A stretch of 64,000 nt of DNA from DATJKD01 sp963728295. Lineage in GTDB: Bacteria; Pseudomonadota; Gammaproteobacteria; Steroidobacterales; Steroidobacteraceae. Numbering within the stretch: position 1 is the first letter of the stretch; the number at the start of each line of letters is the position of its first letter. Shown here piece after piece: positions 58,559-64,000 of this stretch. Under the pieces are notes generated by a model that did not search any database, was not told the DNA's origin, and was given only the letters and a program-made list of their open reading frames with translations. The stretch covers positions 868,001-932,000 of the forward strand of contig CAVSKB010000011.1 in NCBI GenBank assembly GCA_963728295.1, given 5' to 3'. The position numbers and the translations under genes were made by a program.

Positions 58559-59440
58559 ATGTTCAAGGGCAGCATCCCGGCACTGATTACGCCCATGCGT
58601 GACGACGGTTCCATCGACCTCGCAGCGTGGGACCGGCTGCTCGACTTTCACTTGACCGAAGGCAGCGACGGCATCGTCGTCGGCGGCACCACCGGCGAAT
58701 CGCCGACGCTCACTGGCGACGAGCTGGGCAGCCTGATCAGCGGCGCAAAGGCGCGGGTCGCGGGTCGGTTGCCCGTTATCGCGGGCAGCGGCGGGAATTC
58801 GACGGCACGGAGCGTTGCCTTGTCGCGCGCGGCAGTAGAGGCGGGCGCGGATGCGCTGCTGGTCGTGACGCCGTATTACAACCGGCCGACGCAGGAGGGC
58901 CTGTATCGGCATTTCACGGCGATCGCGGATGCGGCGGGTGCGCCTGTGATCCTTTACAACGTGCCGTCGCGGACCTCCTGCGATCTGTTGCCCGAAACGG
59001 TTGCACGGCTCGCCCCGCACCCGTGGATTGTCGGAATCAAGGAAGCCACCGGCGATGTGACACGGGGCGAGGCGGTGATGCGTCTCTGCCCGGATGACTT
59101 CCTGTTGTTGAGCGGCGACGATCCGACAGCGGTCGCGCTGATGGGCATCGGTGCACGCGGTGTCATCTCCGTGACCGCCAACGTCGTGCCGCGTGCGATG
59201 CACCAGATCTGCGCCGCGGCTCTCTCGGGGCGATTCGACCTCGCGGCGGCGCTCGACCGGCGCGTAGCGCTGCTGCATCAGGCCCTGTTCGTCGAGCCGA
59301 ATCCGATTCCCGTCAAATGGATCATGCACCGCATGGGACTGACCGGGGCGGGCATACGGCTGCCGCTGACGCCTCTGAGCGATTCGCAACACGGCCCACT
59401 CGAGGCAGTGCTGCGCGAGGCCGGCGTGGTCCTTCCATGA
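58559..59440 (+). CDS. dapA: 4-hydroxy-tetrahydrodipicolinate synthase
   Basis: A 293-residue lysine and diaminopimelate biosynthesis enzyme from ATG 58559. FKGSIPALITPMRDDGSIDL, GGTTGESPTL, GADALLVVTPYYNRPTQEGL, LYNVPSRTSCDLLPE (catalytic Tyr region) and WIVGIKEATGDVTR with the Schiff-base Lys are diagnostic. Divergent from gcvR-bcp, the usual gammaproteobacterial arrangement. Intact. Confidence 0.97.
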   Translation: MFKGSIPALITPMRDDGSIDLAAWDRLLDFHLTEGSDGIVVGGTTGESPTLTGDELGSLISGAKARVAGRLPVIAGSGGNSTARSVALSRAAVEAGADALLVVTPYYNRPTQEGLYRHFTAIADAAGAPVILYNVPSRTSCDLLPETVARLAPHPWIVGIKEATGDVTRGEAVMRLCPDDFLLLSGDDPTAVALMGIGARGVISVTANVVPRAMHQICAAALSGRFDLAAALDRRVALLHQALFVEPNPIPVKWIMHRMGLTGAGIRLPLTPLSDSQHGPLEAVLREAGVVLP

Positions 59441-59509
59441 GCGGAGTGGGGCGAAGGTGGTTCGTTGCCGGGACGGAACCTTCCGTGTAGGCTTCGCGCC
59501 CTTCAAGCC

Positions 59510-59603
<94 letters not shown>

Positions 59604-59630
59604 ACGTCGCAGCGACTCCATTCCTCGCGA

Positions 59631-60659
59631 ATGCTGCGGCTCGTTCCCCTGCTGCTTACGCTGACTGCGTGTTCGTCACCGAATCCCGTCGTGCTGCACG
59701 GCTCGACCATGGGCACGACGTGGACCGTCACCCTCAACGGACCGCGGGATGATGCGGCAGTAGCTCGGGCCGATCGGGCGGTCCGCGCAGTGCTGGCCGA
59801 GGCCGATGCGGCGCTTTCGGCGTGGAATGCACGATCCGAACTGGCTGCGCTCAACGGACAGGCAAGCACGGATTGGCTGCCGATTTCGGATGCGCTTTAT
59901 TCCGTCCTCGACGCGGCCCGAGTCGTCAGTCAAACCACAGATGGCGCGTTCGACGTGACGGTTGCGCCGCTCGTCGCTCTCTGGGGATTTGGCGCAAACG
60001 CATCGGTGGACGGGACGCCGTCCGACGCGCAGATCCGGGAGGCGCGTGCCCTGGTGGGCACGGGCAGGCTCGAGCTTCGCGCGCAGCCACGTGCCGCGCG
60101 AAAGCGCGCGCCCGGCGTGCGGCTGGATCTCGACGCGATCGCGCCTGGATATGCAGTGGATCGCATCAGCGGTGAACTCGCCGCACTCGGCTTCCGCGAT
60201 CACATCGTCGAGATCGGCGGCGAAGTGATCTGCCACGGCCGCGGTCCAGGCGGCCGCCTGTGGCGCGTTGCCATCGAGAGGCCGCAGACGGGTGCGCGCA
60301 GCGTTCAGGCGCTGGTCGAGCTCGACGGGCTCGCCATCTCGACCTCGGGCGACTATCGCGACTTTCACGTGCTGGACGGCCGGCGCATGTCGCACACAAT
60401 CGACCCGCGGAGCGGTCGCCCCGTGACCCACGCGCTCGCATCGGTGAGCGTGGTGCACGAATCGACGATGCTCGCCGACGCGTATGCAACGGCGCTCATG
60501 GTGCTGGGCCCGGAGGAGGGCTACGAGCTCGCCAAACGGCTCGAATTGCCGGCGCTCTTCATCGTACGCATCAACGATGGTTTCGCGATGCATGTCACGC
60601 CGACGTTCGCGCGTCTGCAGATCGGTGAGCGCGGTTTGCCGCACGGCGCACACAATTGA
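59631..60659 (+). CDS. apbE: FAD:protein FMN transferase ApbE
   Basis: A 342-residue lipoprotein from ATG 59631, 29 bases after the tRNA: signal and lipobox LTACSS, then HGSTMGTTWTVTLNG, SELAALNG, LDLDAIAPGYAVDRIS, HIVEIGGEVICHGRGPGG, AISTSGDYRDFHVLDGRRMS and HTIDPRSGRPVTHALASVSV. ApbE covalently attaches FMN to Thr of NqrB/C or RnfD/G-type proteins in the periplasm. No nqr or rnf genes are in this window. The open frame upstream into the tRNA is not coding. Confidence 0.95.
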   Translation: MLRLVPLLLTLTACSSPNPVVLHGSTMGTTWTVTLNGPRDDAAVARADRAVRAVLAEADAALSAWNARSELAALNGQASTDWLPISDALYSVLDAARVVSQTTDGAFDVTVAPLVALWGFGANASVDGTPSDAQIREARALVGTGRLELRAQPRAARKRAPGVRLDLDAIAPGYAVDRISGELAALGFRDHIVEIGGEVICHGRGPGGRLWRVAIERPQTGARSVQALVELDGLAISTSGDYRDFHVLDGRRMSHTIDPRSGRPVTHALASVSVVHESTMLADAYATALMVLGPEEGYELAKRLELPALFIVRINDGFAMHVTPTFARLQIGERGLPHGAHN

Positions 60660-60714
60660 GGCCGGCCGTGGCCGCCACATGGCTGGCTCCGCCGATCATG
60701 ACTATCATCGGCGC

Positions 60715-61308
60715 ATGCCGGAACCCCTGGATCGCACGCGTCGCCGGCCGTCCCTTGCACCGCTGCTCCTGCCGCTGCTGGTTCTGCTCGCCGCCGGAGC
60801 CGGAATCTTCTGGCTCGGCAGCTGGGCGCGTACGACAGTCGTCGTGCTGGTTCGCCACGCCGAACCGCAGGCGAGCTCAGGCGGGGATCCGGACCTGAGT
60901 GTCGCGGGCGAGCGGCGTGTCGCCGCGCTGGGCGGTTTTCTTGCCGATCTCTTCGTCGCGGGTAAGGTCGATCACCTGTACGCGGCCGACACGCGGCGCG
61001 CGCAGCAGACGGCGGCGCCGATAGCCAACCAGTTCGGGCTGCCGATCAATCTGCTCGCTAGCAACGACTGGCCGACGCTCGCAGGCCGGATCAAATCCGA
61101 TCATCGCGGCGAGACCGTGGTCGTGGTCGGTTATGCGAGCACACTGCCGATCGTGCTCGAGCAGCTGACGGGTACGAAAGCCGACGTGGGTGAGGGCGAA
61201 TACGATTCGATGTTCGTCGTGGTTCTGCCGAGTCCGGGCCAGCCCCGAGTGCTGCGTCTGCACTACCGAGCGCCGGGTGTGCAAGACGAAGCTGCGACCA
61301 AGAACTAG
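60715..61308 (+). CDS. Membrane-anchored histidine-phosphatase-like protein lacking second catalytic His
   Basis: A 197-residue protein from ATG 60715. One N-terminal membrane helix (LAPLLLPLLVLLAAGAGIFW) anchors a phosphoglycerate-mutase-like domain. The phospho-accepting VLVRHAEP is intact, but the position of the second active-site His reads VVVVGYASTLP where family members have GHSNT; a single C-to-T change (cat to tat) would explain it. It may be a catalytically weak or binding-only homologue. Function unknown. Confidence 0.8.
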   Translation: MPEPLDRTRRRPSLAPLLLPLLVLLAAGAGIFWLGSWARTTVVVLVRHAEPQASSGGDPDLSVAGERRVAALGGFLADLFVAGKVDHLYAADTRRAQQTAAPIANQFGLPINLLASNDWPTLAGRIKSDHRGETVVVVGYASTLPIVLEQLTGTKADVGEGEYDSMFVVVLPSPGQPRVLRLHYRAPGVQDEAATKN

Positions 61309-61356
61309 AGACAGACTTACGAAGAGGTTGTAAGCGGCTGTCTATTAAGGAAAAGC

Positions 61357-61815
61357 CTAGGCTGTTGCGCCCGCCGCCAGCGCCGACCTGACAAAGGCCT
61401 CGTGCGCACCGATACGCAGGTCGGCGAGCACCGAATCGCGAATCCGGCTGTCCTTGCCGATCAGGTAAGTGCCCCGTCGCACGCCGATGCCAAGCGGGCC
61501 GTCCAGCTTGTAGGCCTTGATCACCTTTTTTTCGGGGTCGGAAAGCAGGGTGAAGTTCAACTCGTGCTTCTCCGCAAAGCGCCGATGCGAGTCCGTGTCC
61601 TGTGGGCTTACGCCGACCACGCGCAGACCTGCTTTCAGCAGATCCTGGTGCAGGTCGCGGAAACTGCAGGCTTCCTTCGTGCAGCCGGGCGTGAAATCCG
61701 CCGGATAGAAATAGAGGATCAGAGGTCCCTCGGCGAGCAGCCCCGACAAGGTCCGCTTGCGGCCGGTCTGATCGGCCAGCTCGAATTCCGGTGCCACGCT
61801 ACCGTTCGCCAACAT
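61357..61815 (-). CDS. Second Bcp/PrxQ-type peroxiredoxin
   Basis: A 152-residue peroxiredoxin from ATG 61815. LILYFYPADFTPGCTKEACS has both the peroxidatic Cys and the resolving Cys five residues later (CTKEAC), then FRDLHQDLLKAGLRVVGVSP. Thus it is an atypical 2-Cys PrxQ, unlike the one at 57433-57906, which lacks the second Cys. Followed by the downstream end of the histidine phosphatase-like gene; coupled to the GNAT gene by a 3-base gap. Confidence 0.92.
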   Translation of the reverse strand: MLANGSVAPEFELADQTGRKRTLSGLLAEGPLILYFYPADFTPGCTKEACSFRDLHQDLLKAGLRVVGVSPQDTDSHRRFAEKHELNFTLLSDPEKKVIKAYKLDGPLGIGVRRGTYLIGKDSRIRDSVLADLRIGAHEAFVRSALAAGATA

Positions 61816-61818
61816 CGT

Positions 61819-62298
61819 TCAACTCCCGGCACGCACCACGGCGCCTGAGAAATCATCTTCCATCACGAAATACCCCGAGTCCACGAGCCCGCATTGTCGA
61901 TAGGTCTGCTGTGCTCGGGTATTGTCGCGCTCGACATTAAGCCGCAATCCGCAGACGTCGGGCTGCGCGCGAGCGAGTGCATGGAGGTGGTCGAACAGAC
62001 GCCGAAACACGCCCTGACCACGCGCTTCCTGCGCAACGTACACGCTCTGGATCAACCAGAAGCAGCCGTTGCGCCAGTCGCTCCATTCATAGGTGTGCAT
62101 GATCTGGCCAACGACCCTGCCCGCGCTTTCGGCGACGAAATAACGGCCCTTGGCCGAATCGGCCAGGGCGGCCGCCACCCCCGCCCGCACGATTTCCGGT
62201 GCCAGCCGACGATGCTCGGTTTCCAGGGCCAGCGCACCATTGTTCGCCGCGATGACTTCGATGTCGCCGTGTGTCGCTGCGCGGATTTCAATCTTCAT
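61819..62298 (-). CDS. GNAT-family N-acetyltransferase
   Basis: A 159-residue protein from ATG 62298: IRAATHGDIEVIAANNGALA, GRVVGQIMHTYEWSDWRNGC, then the acetyl-CoA motif VYVAQEARGQGVFRRLFDHL and LNVERDNTRAQQTYRQCGLV. GNAT fold is clear; the substrate cannot be told. Probably cotranscribed with the peroxiredoxin downstream. Intact. Confidence 0.9.
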   Translation of the reverse strand: MKIEIRAATHGDIEVIAANNGALALETEHRRLAPEIVRAGVAAALADSAKGRYFVAESAGRVVGQIMHTYEWSDWRNGCFWLIQSVYVAQEARGQGVFRRLFDHLHALARAQPDVCGLRLNVERDNTRAQQTYRQCGLVDSGYFVMEDDFSGAVVRAGS

Positions 62299-62376
62299 CC
62301 TGAAATGATAGCGCTCGGCCGGCGATCACGGCGGTTGCCAGCCGGAAGCCCGGTGCTAAAATGCGCGCCCTCGCGT

Positions 62377-62452
<76 letters not shown>

Positions 62453-62470
62453 TCGAGGTCCGGGTGAGGT

Positions 62471-62493
62471 AGCCGCGGTTTCCGCGGCTTTTT
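62471..62493 (+). terminator. Rho-independent terminator after tRNA-Ala
   Basis: Stem AGCCGCGG (62471-62478) and CCGCGGCT (62482-62489) with a TTT loop, followed by four further Ts. It lies 18 bases after the tRNA and is well placed to end its transcript; on the minus strand it is also just past the stop of the convergent gene. Confidence 0.85.
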
Positions 62494-62521
62494 CCTTGTG
62501 TGGGCCAAGGCCACGCCGGCA

Positions 62522-64000
62522 TCAGGGCGGCTGCCAGTCAACGGGCTTGTAGACCCATACCTGGCCTTCGACGCCGTCCCCCAACCCCAGCATCACATCG
62601 TGGCTGCGGACATATTTCCACTTGCCGAGCACGCCGGTCGTACCAGTGAGCGCCGGTGCGCTCGTCCCCGCGAGTGGTGCCTCTGCCAGTGTCCAACCTG
62701 TTGCGGTGAACGCAGGCCCGGAGGCCGGAGGCTTCAGATACCAGACCTTGCCGTCGCCGTTCCACAGCACGAAGACCGACCGCTGAAGGTCGAAATCCAT
62801 GCCGTGCAGATTTGAGAGCACGAACTGCCCGCCCGCGCCGGGCAGAGCAAACTCGATGGGGTTGTTCGTCGGACCGGGAGTCGCGACGTTCCACATCACG
62901 ATGCCGTAGCCGGGTCCGATGTCCGCCGTGCGCAGATACACCTGATGCACGGGGTCGTAGGCGCCGGCACCCTGCCCGGAATAGCTTTTGAGTCCCGGTC
63001 CGATCAGGTCCCAGCGATCGAGCGTGGGATCGTCGAATTCGACGATCCGGTAGCGGAACAGGTCACCGCCGTTCTGCGGTGCCTCGGTCACGAGCACCGA
63101 CTCAACCCCCTGCTCGAGAACATAAGCCGAGGTACCGTTGATGAACGAATCGGGGCGGCTCGTTCCGATGCCGTTGATGACGACCGCATTGCGGTTTGCC
63201 CACATCCGGCCGCCGATCACGTCGGGAAAGTTCGCCGGGTCCACGTGCGAACCAGTCGTGCCGCCGACCATCCCGGCGTCGGCGCGACTCGGATCGAATA
63301 GATACGGTCCGGTCTTCGTCTGACCGTCGTCCAGCACGAAGAGAGCGCCGGAATCGTAGCTCGCCCCGCCAAAGGTGATGAACCGATCGATCAGCGGCAG
63401 AAATTCCTGGTTGTCGTACGTGTGCGAGGAGATCGGCGCGTTCTGCGCGCCGTCTATGGCAAAGAAGCGTCGGTCGTCAAAGGGAGCATGCACGGCGCTT
63501 GGCAACGACGCCCGATGCCAGCGCAGATCCGCGGCATCGAACCGGTATACCTCGTTGCCGGCGTAGTTCGCGTGCCCGCCGCCCCAGATGACGAGCTGAC
63601 GACGATTGGAATCCCAGGCCATCGAGCCCCAGGCAGTGATGAGCTTGCGTGGGCTGCCAAAAGCGACGCCGTCGACCTGGGCGCGTTGCGGCAGCGGCGT
63701 CCACACTTCTTCGTAGCGATTGGCGTTGACCTTGAGCCAGCTTCCCTCCGGAGCCGCGGCGATGCGATCGTGGAGCGCGTCGCCTGGCGCGGGCAAAACA
63801 CTAACGGACACGTTTGCCGTGGCCGTGCCGCCGTGTCCGTCCGATATCGTGTAGGTGAAGGCATCGTTTCCTTCGAATCCGGCAGCGGGTGCGTACGTGA
63901 CCGACCCGTCGGTATGCGCTGTGGCCACGCCATGCGCCGGGGTGCCGACCGAGTCGAGCTGCAACTCATCGCCGTCCGGATCCGTGTCGTTGGCGAGCAC
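62522..64000 (-). CDS. Cadherin-like repeat / beta-propeller protein, 5'-truncated
   Basis: The last 492 residues of a larger exported protein; the frame is open to the window edge. It begins inside a cadherin-like tandem domain (LANDTDPDGDELQLDSVGTP, FEGNDAFTYTISDGHGGTAT), the type found in large surface proteins. About 390 residues of kelch/galactose-oxidase-like propeller follow: WGSMAWDSNRRQLVIWGGGH, LPLIDRFITFGGASYDSG, NGIGTSRPDSFINGTS, and YDPVHQVYLRTADIGPGYGI. It ends VYKPVDWQPP at 62522. Likely a cell-surface or secreted protein; no T1SS tail is visible at its C-terminus. Function unknown. Confidence 0.75.
   Translation of the reverse strand: MLANDTDPDGDELQLDSVGTPAHGVATAHTDGSVTYAPAAGFEGNDAFTYTISDGHGGTATANVSVSVLPAPGDALHDRIAAAPEGSWLKVNANRYEEVWTPLPQRAQVDGVAFGSPRKLITAWGSMAWDSNRRQLVIWGGGHANYAGNEVYRFDAADLRWHRASLPSAVHAPFDDRRFFAIDGAQNAPISSHTYDNQEFLPLIDRFITFGGASYDSGALFVLDDGQTKTGPYLFDPSRADAGMVGGTTGSHVDPANFPDVIGGRMWANRNAVVINGIGTSRPDSFINGTSAYVLEQGVESVLVTEAPQNGGDLFRYRIVEFDDPTLDRWDLIGPGLKSYSGQGAGAYDPVHQVYLRTADIGPGYGIVMWNVATPGPTNNPIEFALPGAGGQFVLSNLHGMDFDLQRSVFVLWNGDGKVWYLKPPASGPAFTATGWTLAEAPLAGTSAPALTGTTGVLGKWKYVRSHDVMLGLGDGVEGQVWVYKPVDWQPP

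Overview
The window is chromosomal DNA from a high-GC gammaproteobacterium. The evidence is gene order (lpxK, UPF0434 gene, kdsB; rne/rluC/maf/yceD/rpmF/plsX; sufBCDSU-sufT; mlaFEDCB) and LexA boxes of the Escherichia type, CTGT-N8-ACAG. Exact placement is open; an uncultured relative of Xanthomonadales, Nevskiales or Steroidobacterales is a guess. No prophage, transposase or CRISPR array is visible.

Layout. 1-1589: lipid A and Kdo genes. 1633-5602: DinB-like protein, RluF, a PsiF-repeat secreted protein with an internal duplication, and a HigB/HigA-type pair whose toxin has lost its middle. 5987-14637: tyrosine phosphatase, RNase E, RluC, Maf, YceD, L32, PlsX, a YkvA-like protein and an L,D-transpeptidase convergent with a small Ala-rich lipoprotein. 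15859-34588: an SOS mutagenesis cassette (lexA, imuA, imuB, dnaE2) split by an 11-kb type I secretion and giant adhesin locus. lexA and imuB each carry two tandem LexA boxes with the same 19-nt offset, and dnaE2 is interrupted by a complete 423-residue intein with a LAGLIDADG endonuclease. 34597-42025: chaperedoxin, DUF481 outer-membrane protein, PutA, serine dehydratase and a short-chain dehydrogenase. 42044-49161: a SUF Fe-S operon with its Rrf2 regulator and a palindromic operator. 49321-54350: class I aldolase, the Mla phospholipid transport operon and mlaA. 54391-62298: BepA-type protease, PIN-PhoH protein, two peroxiredoxins, GcvR-like regulator, DapA, ApbE and a GNAT protein, with tRNA-Ser(GGA). 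62377-64000: tRNA-Ala(CGC), then the end of a large cadherin-like/beta-propeller protein.

Sequence quality matters. Many conserved genes (rne, rluC, maf, rpmF, plsX, imuB, dnaE2, sdaA, sufD, fba) are frame-broken. Where I could resolve the break, it usually lies on a degenerate codon position, with either two alternative bases printed side by side or none. That fits a consensus built from mixed strains rather than real pseudogenes. I therefore annotate these as genes and give approximate break positions. Blocks 1-6.5 kb, 31.5-39.8 kb and most of 50-64 kb are clean.

The most notable content is the intein-bearing SOS polymerase in a mutasome cassette split by an adhesin locus.
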